In this document: positions 46,290-57,048 of the stretch, in pieces
Layout: each line of letters starts with the position of its first letter
Position numbering within the stretch: the first letter of the stretch is position 1
Assembly (NCBI GenBank): GCA_026367775.1
Contig: CP111164.1
Span: 186,001 to 250,000, forward strand
Source of the DNA: Exserohilum rostratum
Taxonomy: Eukaryota; Ascomycota; Dothideomycetes; Pleosporales; Pleosporaceae
Length of the DNA: 64,000 nt
Reading direction: 5' to 3'
Notes under the pieces: generated by a model
Database searches by the model: none
What the model was told of the DNA's origin: nothing
What the model saw: only the letters and a program-made list of their open reading frames with translations
Program-made: the position numbers and the translations under genes

Positions 46290-49150
46290 ATGGCTGTCAT
46301 GGACACATACAGGTTGTCGCATATCCCAGAGTGGTACACGGCTGAGGACATTAGAGCCTTGTTCTCGACTGAGGATCAAAGTCTCATCATTGGCCCTATT
46401 TCCTTGGCTCCTTCGGTTTACGCCGATGAGGCAAAATTGAAAGTTGCAACAATATCGTTCAGAGCGATACCGGCATGTGTACAAAGGCGGCTGAAGGAAC
46501 CGGAAGCAAAGCAAGACAAAGCGATTTCAGGCATTCCATCAACTGAAGACAATCCCAAGCGTCAGAAATTCGATTGGAGTTTACGCGATGTGATCGACAC
46601 CGAGAAAGCCCAAATGATGCGCATTGATAACCAACTGGAAGGATTAACTCCTCTGAACGAATGGGGTGATGGTGATGGTACAACGGTAGAGTAGGTTTGT
46701 TGGTGACCTTTAAGAATGCTGTCTGATACTTTCATAGCATCGTAGCCTCCACTGGCCTTGCTGGAAGAGCCTTTGGTAGCTGGCAACATCCAGATGGAGC
46801 AATGTGGCTTCGAGACTACCTCCCGCGCGATGTGCAGGGCGTTCGTGTCTTTATCTGGGGACAAACATCACGATTGGAGGACAGTCACTCGCACATGGAC
46901 ATCCACGATCTCACAAAAATGTTATTGCAAGACCTGGTTAAACTCAGGCAAACGGCTGGCGAACGTGTGAGTAGGCTTTTGGGTTTATCAGACACTAGAA
47001 AATCACCGTTATACAGCTGACTCTGTATGCATATTCAGCCACTTGTCCTTATAGGCCATAGCCTGGGAGGAATAATAATCAAAGCAGTCTCTGTTGAGGC
47101 GTCACAAGAAGAAGAATTCAAGTTCCTGTCCCGATCCATCCAAGGCTTCGTATTTTTTGGAACACCCCATCAAGGCATGGTGACCGAACACTGGGAAAAG
47201 CTTTGGGGTAATGATCCCCCACAGACTCTAATTCGGACCCTCAGCACAGGCTCCCCATACTTAAAGCAACTGGCGGATATCTTTCAGAGGTCTATCACCG
47301 ACATTGACATAATCTCGTGTTTCGAACGCGAGGAATCTCCTACAGTAAGACGGGATGAGAGTGGGAAAGCCAGAAGAGATGGTCCTCCCGAACTTTACGT
47401 TCCCCCACATTCGGCATGTTTAGGATATCCGCGAGAAAAGCAAATCCCCATAAATGCCAACCACTCAGCGATCGCAAAGCTTTCCGATAGCGATGGAGGG
47501 CAATATCACACTGTCAAAGGTTACCTGGCTGACATGCTCAAGGATATTCGCACGAGGGTGCAGAAGCGCCACGTGTTAGAAAATGCCATCCTTGTCTTGG
47601 AAGAAACGCGTAACTTTCTTCGTTTCAGCTTGACCAACATGTCGAAAGTCGACTCTTTGGTTATGAATGAGTTGAATGAGGTGCAGACCCTCCAAAATGC
47701 GCTGAAAACAGCAACATTACCGGTGTTGGACGATTCCTTTAAAGAAGCTGTTGCAGATTTGGAGCTGATAAACTACAAGTTCATGAAGAAGCTTCGCGGC
47801 GAGGACAAAGGTTCATTCGAATCTTCAGATGATGGACTGTATCGTATCGATGACGCTCTACCGCGCCGGGATGACACGCGTGACCCAGCAACCCTGACGG
47901 ATCTAGCCGAACAGGCCATCATGCCCCTTCTACATCTTGGGTGGTCACTTCAATCTAATACCGGGACACTTGAAAAGTTCATGGTTAATCGGTCATTTGA
48001 ACATCCAGGTCTGGACATGATCGCACTTCAGCAAAGAAAGCTCGACACAAAACTGGCAGATCTCAACCCTTTCGATGGTCGTTGTGTGGAATCCGAGACA
48101 CCCATTAACGGTCTTAAATTGGGTATCTACTACCCTGGCAATGGGTCGCGCCATGTGGACGTACTGTTGGAAACTAGGGATTACACTGAAAATTTGGTCC
48201 AGTACACAGATCTCCAAAGAAGCGCAGCTATTGACAACTTGCACGAAGGAGCGCACAAGCTCGCGAGTCACATGAAAAGTGGACTTCCAGATCGGAGCGA
48301 TATGTCACACCCTCAGAAACTACTGCAGCATGAAATATTGATATTTCAGTGTCTCGGTTGGAAGCACGACCGAGAGTCGCAACGCTTCGTTTTCCTTTAC
48401 AGGATCCCGCGACCGCTTCGAGCATGCTTCAAGGACATAAAAGACAACATCATGACCTTAGGAACTTGGGTTACGAGGTTTAAAACCATCAAGCCATATC
48501 TGGAGGAACTCTTCTCAACGGCGTACCAGATTTGCCGGACAGTCTTTAGTCTCCACACCTCTGGCTGGCTGCATAAGAACATCAACCCTGAAAACATTAT
48601 TCTTATTCCTAGGCCAGAGGAGGGCAAGTCCGAAGTAAGTGTAGAGCGCCGCACGCACTTCTTGGTTCCTTATCTCAAAGGCTTCGAGTTTTCACGAAGT
48701 AGGAAAGGCTACTCAGACCGGGAAGCTGCAAAGGATACTGAGTTCGACGTGTATAGACACCCAAGCCGACAAGGTCAGCCAGATAGCAACGAAACGTTTG
48801 GACCGGTTCACGATATCTATGCGGTAGGGGTTGTTCTTCTAGAGATAGGCAGGGGGAAAAGAGCAGAGGATTACCTGAAGTCTAAAGGGAAGCTTCCAAA
48901 GGGAAGAAAGGCATATCCCTCAGAGATTAGAGATCAGCTAAGTCTTCTGGCAAAAACAGATCTACCATCATATGTGGGCACAAGATACGCCAAGTGCGTC
49001 CAACGATGCTTGATGGGACCGAACGATGATAATGATGATGATGATGATGACGCTGTAGAGCATGGTGGGACCAGCTCAGTATTTGCATTCAGACGGCAGA
49101 TAGTAGACGAGTTGCGGAGAATGGCATTGGCATGTGGAACTGACATTTGA
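46290..49150 (+). CDS. SesB-like alpha/beta hydrolase fused to a degenerate kinase domain
   Basis: Three exons (46290-46690, 46738-46966, 47039-49150) encode 913 residues. Residues 1-330 resemble the SesB-type serine hydrolase domain found at the N-terminus of fungal NLR proteins. This part has YRLSHIPEWYTAEDI, VDIVASTGLAGRAFGSW, MWLRDYLPRD and the nucleophile elbow GHSLGG with Ser at 218. It continues with GFVFFGTPHQGM and a likely catalytic His in NANHSAIAKL. A helical linker follows at about 350-450. The C-terminal part (about 570-900) has kinase-like architecture but lacks catalytic residues. The HRDLKPxN motif reads HKNINPEN at about 721, so the catalytic Asp is Asn, and the DFG position reads GFE. 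It is therefore probably a pseudokinase. A GAT microsatellite near 49027-49051 encodes an acidic run. There is no NACHT or NB-ARC domain and no repeat domain. A role in recognition or cell death is inferred. Confidence 0.85.
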
Positions 49151-49263
49151 AGCAATAGGGAAGATGATGGGTCAGAGGAAAGCTACTACTTTTATTTCGT
49201 TCCACTACGATACCTAATGAAATGTGAATTCAAGATGCTTTCCTGAGTACAGGAAATTGGGAA

Positions 49264-52200
49264 CTACGTCCCCGTCGCATAAAGACTCCCAAAGGTCTTA
49301 TCGTGGTGCGGCTCGATGGCCCTAATTTCAGCAGGCACAGTCCAGCCCCTCTGCATCCAAGGTTGCTGTGCATTTCCCTCTTCTGTATCATCGTCAAATT
49401 GGTAGATCTGCTCCCACAATTCGTAATATGGCTGATTCTTACGATCCCAGTTCTTCCATCCAGTTTCCTCCAATTGGTACGATTCAGCAAGCTTAACATC
49501 GGGTGCAGCGTTTCTTTTGCCCAGGCGTTTACCCGTTGTTGCGCCTGCCTCAATCAAAAGGGATATGATTTTGGGTAGAGCAAAGTACTTCTCCTTGCTA
49601 GGATTGGCTATCCCAGATTGCATGTTGGAATGGGTCTCCATGTTACCATAGTCAAACCTGTCAAAAATGTCGTCGGTGAAGGTTTCTGAGGCGTCAGGCA
49701 TACGATCAAGGTATACATCATAGTTCCTTAGAAGACCCAGTCTGTAACGATTCCCAGCGTTGATGGCCTTATCCAGCGCAGTTTCTCCACTCAAATCATA
49801 GTCATTAACGTCGATACCTAGTTCCAACATGTATCGTACGCATTTGAAATGGCCAGATGAGCACGAACTCATAAAGAGCGTCAGGCCTGTCTTCTTTTCC
49901 TTGTTGCTTAGGATTTCGGCACTCTTGGAAGGATCAGGACAAAGTTCCAAGTAGAGTTGTACCATCTCCAGCATTTCTGAGTCACCTATGGCTCGGTTTT
50001 TTGCAAGATAGACCAGAAAACCACTGTCCTCATAATCCCTGGCATGTATATCCGCACCAAGGCGTTGGAGGTGTTTCAGACTCTCTAAGTGATCGAATCC
50101 TGAGAAGGCGACGCCACTTGCGAGAACAAGAAGAAGAGTTGTACCCTTCTCGTCGCGATCATCGATTCCTATTCCATTCTCAGATTCCAGAAGTATTTTA
50201 ATCTTTTTGAAGAAGGAAGAGTTATTCTCCGTGTGACTGCTTGACGGGGATAAGGTGAGATGAAGTGGGGGTTCCTTGGGTAGACTTATATCTGCGGTTT
50301 GAGCAAGGAGCATGGTCAGAGCTTTGAAGTAACCCTCAGGGTATGCAAGCTTCTGTGGATTGTGGGCGAGCCAGATATGAACTGGCAATTTACCTGACCA
50401 GTCTCCGCTAATGTTTGCGTCGGCCCCAGCTTCCAGTAAAGCGATTACAGCGACTGAGTTCTCAGCCAAAGCTGCATCATGAAGTGGAGTAATGCTATCT
50501 TTACCACGTGTGGCATTCAATAATGCGCCCCTATCTTTACTGGTATTGACACAGTGTCTCGTTTGCTGAAGACATCTCGCGAAACTGCCATTCAAGCACC
50601 ATTGACTCATCGGTTTTGGTATGCGGAACATTCCAGGCAAGAAATCTTTTCCTGAAAGTAGATGCAATGGTGTATGACCTTCCTTGCTTCGAAAGTTGGG
50701 ATTTGCGCCTTTACTCAATAGGTGTTCAACCATCAATGCGCTTGATCGATTCATGGCCATGGAAAAAGCAGTTTGACCGTACTTATCGTCAACCACATCA
50801 AGAATATCGATTGGAGTGCCGAGACCCAATAAAACATCGACTGCTGTAGTATTGTCCATATGCGCGGCCCAGTGAAGGGGAGTACCAGCTGGCCAATGGA
50901 ATGGTGCGTGCGTTGTTTCTTCGAAATGATAGTGCTTATTACCCCGGAACATTTCAAACGGGATGACTCGATGGCCAGGTTTCAATCCTTTGGCATGTAG
51001 TCTACGCGCAATGTCATCCATGTGCTCTGGTTCAAAATTGAAAAGCCAGTGGAGACACGACCTCTCCTGTCCGTCAGTGAATATCAACGGGGATGCATTC
51101 AAATCCAATAACTTTGCAGCTGCAATATGGTTGCCGGCCATGCATGCTTTGTACAATGCTGTTTCCCCGTGGGCGTTCGGCTGATCAACTGGAATGGAAT
51201 GCTTTTCGACTAGAAGTACCATCGCATCACATGCGCCAAAAATTGCTGCCAGGTGTAGAAAGCTATTTTGGATGTATCTCGGAAATTCGGGCAGCTTTGA
51301 AGCTGAAGCAATACTTGAGATCCAGTCCTCCATGTTCGGGAGCTGATAGGACTCAGATGCCGTGTTTATCTGGTCAACAATGTCTTGGGACGGTATGACT
51401 TGACATATCATTGCTTCTCGATTATACCCTCCACTTGATCTGAATTGATCAAGTATAGCCTGACCAGCTTTGGAGTTCTTAATGTGGAGATCTGACAGCG
51501 CAGTCCCCGATCCGGTCGCTGCTGCACGTTGGAGTAATTCTTCTTCAGCAGCAGGTGAGATCGGTATATCTGGTAGTCCAATACTGGGTTTCAGGGAAGA
51601 AATTGCATCGCTGACTCGCTGCAGGATACCCATGGCACGCAGCGATGGCGGGGATGCGAGCGCAGCTCTCCTGACTAATATCCTGAAGTTCTGTTGATAT
51701 CCTTCACCTTGAATTACGGCTTGTGTAATCGCCAGACCGAAAAACAGCTCTCCGGGATAATCTTCGGATGACTGTAAGCCATCGGGTAAGAGCAAACGCA
51801 TGAGTTTTGGCTGCACTGTTTCATAGAAACGCCACCCTCGGTTGAAGCGGGTTGGCTTCTTACCCGGAACTGACCACTCTTTCAGCACTTGCCGCATTCC
51901 TTCGTAGACGAAGTTCCTTTAAACGTCAGTAGCTTGTGCGCATTCGAGATGGAAAACTTACCAGCCTTCGAACTCGGTTTCAATGGCTTGAAACAACAAT
52001 GGAGATATCTCCTGACGTTGTTGAGGTCTTTCTTTCAAATGATTTTTCTCGATGAGGGCCCAGACCTCTCGATACGGAAAACCATCGTTTTCCGAGCGCA
52101 GCTCTAGGTCTTCAAGCTGCTGAAGTACCTCACGGCATCTGGTAGCCTCGTGCCTAGAGAACGGAAGGTGGTTCTGCTGGCTGTTGGGATGGAACAAGGT

Positions 52201-53037
52201 GTAAAGGGCAACCATGCCGTATGTGTAGCTCTCTGATTTGAACAACAAATTATATGAGCATTCGCCATATTTTTCGGATTTGTAATCAATTGACTCTGGT
52301 GGCTTCCATGCGCGCGTCTTGCCATAATTTTCGAAGGACAAATCCCCTTCCTCCCTCGTTGTCACCGCCAAGCCAAAATCTGACAAATTTGCGATGTATC
52401 TTTCACGTTCACCTTCTAGGCGAACTATTAGTATGTTGTCCGGTTTGAGGTCATTGTGTAAAATTCCACATTGATGTAAACATTCCAACCCCGCAGCCAC
52501 ATCTAGACATAGTCTATATCGGACATTCCATGGAATATCAGCTAGAAGGAACTCTTGCAGTGTTGTTTGGGCGGGCTCTACGTGTAAGACTGGAACCACA
52601 AGCGGATATCGGATAGCAGAGTTCTGCGGTTGTATTGGCGAATTAAAGATAGTATCATAATCCCAACCGATTAAGCGGATAATGTTTGGGTGGCGAGCAA
52701 CTCTCTCGTCGGATAAAGCTCGAATTTCTAGTTCGATGTCCTTCAGTTGCTGTGAGCTACCACCCTCTTCTTGTAGCATGTCTCGCTTAACCCTCTTCGC
52801 CACTTTGGGGAATTCGATGTTCTTGAACACCTCGAATTGTGCACCCTCGCCGATTTTCTTGAATATGAAGGATTCGAGATTCAGACCACGGCTTGTCCGT
52901 TGCTCCGGTCCACCTACGCCGAGCTGCGACATAAGATAGACAAACTTGGGAAGTGTGATTCCTTTTTGGAAGACTTCAATTGGAGTAGGCACCGCTGTGT
53001 ACTTGGAATCATTTTGGGAGGTATATCTGCTAGACAT
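49264..53037 (-). CDS. protein kinase fused to ankyrin repeats
   Basis: Two exons (51962-53037 and 49264-51916, intron of 45 bp) give 1242 residues. Residues 50-350 are a protein kinase with intact motifs: Gly loop GEGAQFEV at 63-70, a likely ATP Lys in VAKRVK, catalytic loop HNDLKPDN at 194-201, DFG at 220-222, and KPPE in the APE position. About 200 residues without a recognised domain follow. Then come about eight to ten ankyrin repeats, for example HGETALYKACMAGNHIAAAKLL, GTPLHWAAHMDNTTAVDVLL, GHTPLHLLSG and ITPLHDAALAENSVAVIALL. The splice junction restores EFEGWNFVYEGMRQ. It is convergent with the SesB-pseudokinase gene, with 113 bp between the stop codons. An active Ser/Thr kinase guided by ankyrin binding is likely; its target is unknown. 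Confidence 0.9.
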
Positions 53038-53817
53038 GCTGGCTATCTGGGAAGGTCGTAGTGTAATGGTCGGAAAGGCGAAAGAAAGGTGGCTAGCTGA
53101 GGAGTTATCAAGGCTCCCGAAACTCTCTCACAACTATGTATAAAACTAAGATTGTTTGATGGTAAAGATTCGAGGTATGGATGGTATGGCAAACGCATTA
53201 AATTATTGGAAAGTTGTGGTATGTAGCGGTTGGTGTTTGTTTAGGTTGTAAATGAAATTGTATGCGTGGAGTTGAGAAGAAGCGCGCACTTAGTGCGCAG
53301 GCTCTGTTGCAATGATCGATCGCGGGACTTCACGATATAACATTTGGGCTGTCGAATATATATGCACTAGTATAGAATCTATATCTCTGGATCATGTGAT
53401 TTCAACACGCAGTTGCAGCGGATAAAATCAAACAATAGAAAGCAAAGCAACGTGTTTAGAAATAACAGGTTCTACAGCATCTGTAATAGTAAGCGAGCAA
53501 ATTAGAACATAATATAGAAGTTACACCTAAGAGTCTAGATTGTAAGCCACATGCTACTAATAGTTAGGAGGTAAGTACGATGCTTAGCAATCGCTAGATA
53601 AGCAGCAAGATATGGAAAAACAACGTTTTAGTGGTGGAGAAGCTCTGTCCGATAGGTGCCAAGCAACGGATCTGCGTACACCATTTTGTTTAACCGTTTT
53701 GTGATCCTAATGGCTAATAGGAGTTTGTTATGTTAGTAGGTTAACACAAAGTATTGTTACTCGTCTTCTCTTTGCGCGGAATGAAACCACCTTAGTGGCG
53801 GAGACAACACGATAGAT

Positions 53818-53915
53818 AGTAATCATTGATCGTGCGATCTCGATGTGCTGACGCAGCCTTTTCACAACAGAGTAGATTAAACAATCATTAAAACGCTAAC
53901 AAGGTACACTTATAG
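53818..53915 (+). repeat. degenerate dispersed repeat, family A copy 2
   Basis: This is the partner of 33230-33330. Matching blocks in the same order are GACGCAGCC, TTTTCACAAC, AGTAGA and AAGGTAC, followed by a shared TATAGCCCAT block near both ends. Confidence 0.5.
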
Positions 53916-54091
53916 CCCATACCTGTATGCACATTACATATATAGTTATACACATAATACGTGTCTGCGAAGAGCTAGACGACGATAGATAATACTTAGA
54001 GGCTAGGTGAGAACTTAAAATGTCACATGCAAAGTAGATTTTGTGCTAGTATATAGCTGGACTATACTTCAGGTGGGAAAAAGCCACTACA

Positions 54092-54218
54092 CCACAGCAC
54101 TAAGTCACTAAGAAAAATCAAGCATATAATCAAGCCATCGTGCTAGCAGAAACAAACTTAAGATACTTAGATAAGAGCTTCATTAGCAGGGTGTCATGAA
54201 CGCTATCCATCTCCACAT
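54092..54218 (+). repeat. degenerate dispersed repeat, family B copy 1
   Basis: It shares ATCAAGCAT, GCAGAAACAA/ACAGAAACAA, TTCATTAGCAGGG, TGTCAT and ATCCATCTC-type blocks with 60012-60134 in the same order and orientation. Confidence 0.6.
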
Positions 54219-54267
54219 TTTGGAGGTGCCACCTTAATGGTTAGCAAACTTCGACAAAAAAAAGAAT

Positions 54268-54386
54268 ACATACAACAGCGGGGATTCGCCAGTGGTCACC
54301 CACCTGACTACTAATCCGCCGGTACACCGCTTATGTAAGCTAGATCAGACGGGGTAGCCAGTTTCAGATGTCCGATGGTCGTATGT
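54268..54386 (-). rRNA. 5S ribosomal RNA, divergent copy 1
   Basis: Read on the minus strand, this 119-nt segment begins ACATACGACCATCGG and ends CCCCGCTGTTGTATGT, so the two ends pair as 5S helix I. The 3' half carries the fungal 5S core (GGCGGATTAGTAGT and GGTGGGTGACCAC). A run of eight T lies 3-4 nt after the end, as a Pol III terminator. The 5' half departs strongly from copy 2, so this may be a pseudogene or a variant class. Confidence 0.75.
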
Positions 54387-54831
54387 GAAAGAAATTAGGA
54401 ATTGAGATAATATATTGGTAGATCGTTTGAAGTGATGCACACCGCAGGGCTCAAATCATAGTATACCAATCTTCGATCATGCACAGGAACACCTCAACTG
54501 AATGACGTAGTAAAACAAACGCTACTACAAGCCTCTATTTAATTGACAGCTTTGTTTTGAAGTATATGCAGACGACGTAGTGTAATTGTCGATGTCTCTA
54601 TTGATTTTTTCACATATTGGCTGTTCTCAGTCTGGTCGATTTCATCAAATAGTAGATGATGCGAACATTCTCGAAATATTTCCTGCAAAAAAGCTCTACA
54701 ATAGGTATCTGTAGGTGGCAATGGAAGCAGTAGGCAAATCTTTACTGGTGCGCGTTGAATGGTTTGGTTGGTGGGGGGTCATCGAGTACCGTGGCATCTG
54801 ATGTTACTCATTTTGTGTCATTGGGTAGTTT

Positions 54832-56669
54832 ATGGAATATATAGTATTGATTTGTTCAAGACCTTTCGCCTTGACTCGCCTACCACCATCGTTTTATAAG
54901 ACGATCGATAACCTGAGCGGCGCGCCTCTTGGCCAGCTAAAACACCTGGATACAATTATCCTTGCCAAAGCACCACAACTTCATGCTGGGCTCATAGTGG
55001 CAACAAGAAGGTAATGATATCTATTGATTACTAGCCTTCAGCAGAGCGTGGTATTCATCGAGGAGTGGTAGTAAATCTGGGTAGCAGTAAGCAGCTGCTA
55101 ACATTATTTTGATAGGGACACCTTTATCCCACTATTCCGACTAACGAAAGGCACACTATCAGCTATGACTGCAACATTCTGCCAGACCTCCAATATTCTG
55201 TCGGACGCGGATCTGTTCCAACTCGGTGGACTGACGAATGTGCTGTGCGCCACGAACGGCATAGATAACCGTACACAACAGGGCAGTCGCAGCTTTATCT
55301 ATAAGAACAGCAAAACCGACCTGTTGCACCAAAGACTTGTAGAATTCAACAATCTACTTGTTCGCCATCTAGAGGTGGTTGCTGTAAGGTCTGTAGGTAA
55401 AAACGGAAACCTTGTTCAGATCTTGACCAATCCTGACCACGACGATGGAACAAGCGACAATTCCTCCGATGTCAATGAAGAAGGCAATAAAGATAAAGGA
55501 CACGTCTACCACACGGAAAACCCTGATTCCGAAACAGACAAGAAGAAATGCATAGAAATTAGAGGTGCACCGCGATTGGTAGGGATCATTGCCGAACCAA
55601 CAGAGCCTATGGATTCAGCTGGAGCCTGGTTTCTGAAGCATACAATCGGCACTACTAAATGGAATGTCTTAAAGATGAGCATCACCATCGACAAACATAT
55701 TTCAATGCTGGTTTCATTGATCAAAGCTTCTCATGATGCTAGCAGTGATGATGGCTTGCAAACTACAAAAGTAAGATTACACAATTACCTTATTCTTGCC
55801 AATATTTAAAAGTAAGATTACACAATTACCTTATTCTTGCCAATATTGCAAAGATTCACGAACGTCTCCTTCGCGGTACAGACCAGCACGACCGTAACCT
55901 CTGGGAATTCTTGACCAGACAGTCCACAGAGTTGCCCACTGCTCCTGGAAAAGACATACCTTTTGAGCCTTCCACTGCAAAAGGCATGAAGATCCTGGGC
56001 GAGCTGTTGAAGAAGATGCTCTCAATCTTAAAGAAGAAATCCAAGACTGGTCTTGCTCCAGAGCTAGAGCCATGGCTGGAACGACCCAATAAGATTAATT
56101 ATACGGTTGATACCCGGCCTGTCTTTCAAGCATTACTTAGTAACTTACTCATTGCTGTCAATACTGCAGTCCTTGAGTTGCTGAACAAGAAACACAGATG
56201 TCTCATGGAGAAGGGTAGAGACAAATTGAATAAGGCAGAAGAAGTCGCCGACGCCGCCCGACAGCTAGATTACTACGCCAAGAAAGCCAGCGATCAGCTA
56301 AGGTTACTCGCTGTACTGCTGGACCAAGCAAGACCTATAATACAAGCCCACCTACTCTATCTAAAACAAGTCTTTGCCATCACCGAGGTCAAAGTTCAAC
56401 AGAAGCAGACGCACAAGCTTACTCCCTCGCCATTAACTTTCTTCGACGAAATCGATGCAACCGGACGAGATCACAACTGGGATCTAGCAGCACTAAAGTA
56501 TTTGGATCTGTTATGTCCTGATCAGAGAGCAGTCTGTTGTCTACTGAAAGTAAGCCACAGTTCTACGGATGCCTACGAAAAAAGAATACAGAGTTTCTTG
56601 GAAACTGTCAAGGTTGAGCATGTACGTTGTAAAATTCAGAGCTTTCCAGTTGGAAATAAAAGTAGATAA
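54832..56669 (+). CDS. unknown lineage-restricted protein, interrupted by a 41-bp tandem duplication
   Basis: I do not recognise the family. The best model has exons 54832-55010 and 55116-55770, then coding from 55854 to 56669, giving about 549 residues. The first intron has a GCTGCTAAC branch site and joins ATRR to DTFIPLF in frame. A 40-bp sequence is present twice, at 55767-55806 and 55808-55847 (period 41). Read straight through, the second copy creates a stop (TAA at 55807). If an 83-bp intron runs from the GTAAGA at 55771 to the AAAG at 55853, the frame is kept. With a single copy the frame would also stay open, adding 14 residues. The C-terminal third is helical and Lys/Leu-rich, with a long amphipathic helix near LRLLAVLLDQARPIIQAHLL. 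The 3' end may extend past a GTACGT donor near 56620. It sits in the island with the SesB-kinase genes. Confidence 0.55.
55767..55847 (+). repeat. 41-bp-period tandem duplication inside a coding region
   Basis: Two identical 40-bp copies (55767-55806 and 55808-55847) are separated by one T. Each starts AAAAGTAAGATTAC and ends TTGCCAATATT. A period of 41 shifts the frame. Confidence 0.95.
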
Positions 56670-57048
56670 AGGACGGAGAGCGCATGATTTTGAATAAAAG
56701 ACTGACGTTAGTGGCTTGATACACGACATGTTATTCGCACATGGAATGGGCAGTGCGTAAGCGTTGCTTTTGATGGCAGCGGGCCTAATTGCATGCACTG
56801 CCCTATAGTCCTAGCAAGAGTGGGCGGCTCGCTAGGGTAATTGGCTCGCATGTGGGGTACGTTATTCTTCGTACACTAATTTGGGATGAGCACGAACCAA
56901 TGAAATTTGGCTTGGTTGCCTGAACTTTACCGCTACGGTGCGCATCCTTACTGATGTCTTGACGTACTTAGCTGCGACGTGGCCGGCAGCGTCTCGGCGC
57001 CGTCTGCCTACCCATTCCACGAACACTTAATTCACACCAACACAAGTC
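56670..57048. other. intergenic region, promoter of the DUF6536 gene
   Basis: This 379-bp spacer sits between two plus-strand genes. I see no other gene in it. Confidence 0.45.

Larger units (their letters stand above)
53038..54831. other. AT-rich intergenic region with 5S gene and decayed repeats
   Basis: Apart from the 5S copy and the two repeat segments listed separately, this 1.8-kb stretch has no open frame worth calling. Its A/T-richness, stop density and transition differences from related copies fit repeat-induced point mutation of old mobile DNA. Confidence 0.5.

Noticed and set aside
54268..54386. 5S copy plus nearby repeat as a 5S-derived SINE
   Set aside because: The family B repeat lies on opposite sides of the two 5S copies, so there is no constant 5S-head and tail structure.
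55771..55812. A 42-bp intron exactly removing one copy of the tandem duplication
   Set aside because: The GT and AG would share the same G, so the removal is one base too long and the joined frame meets TAA at once.
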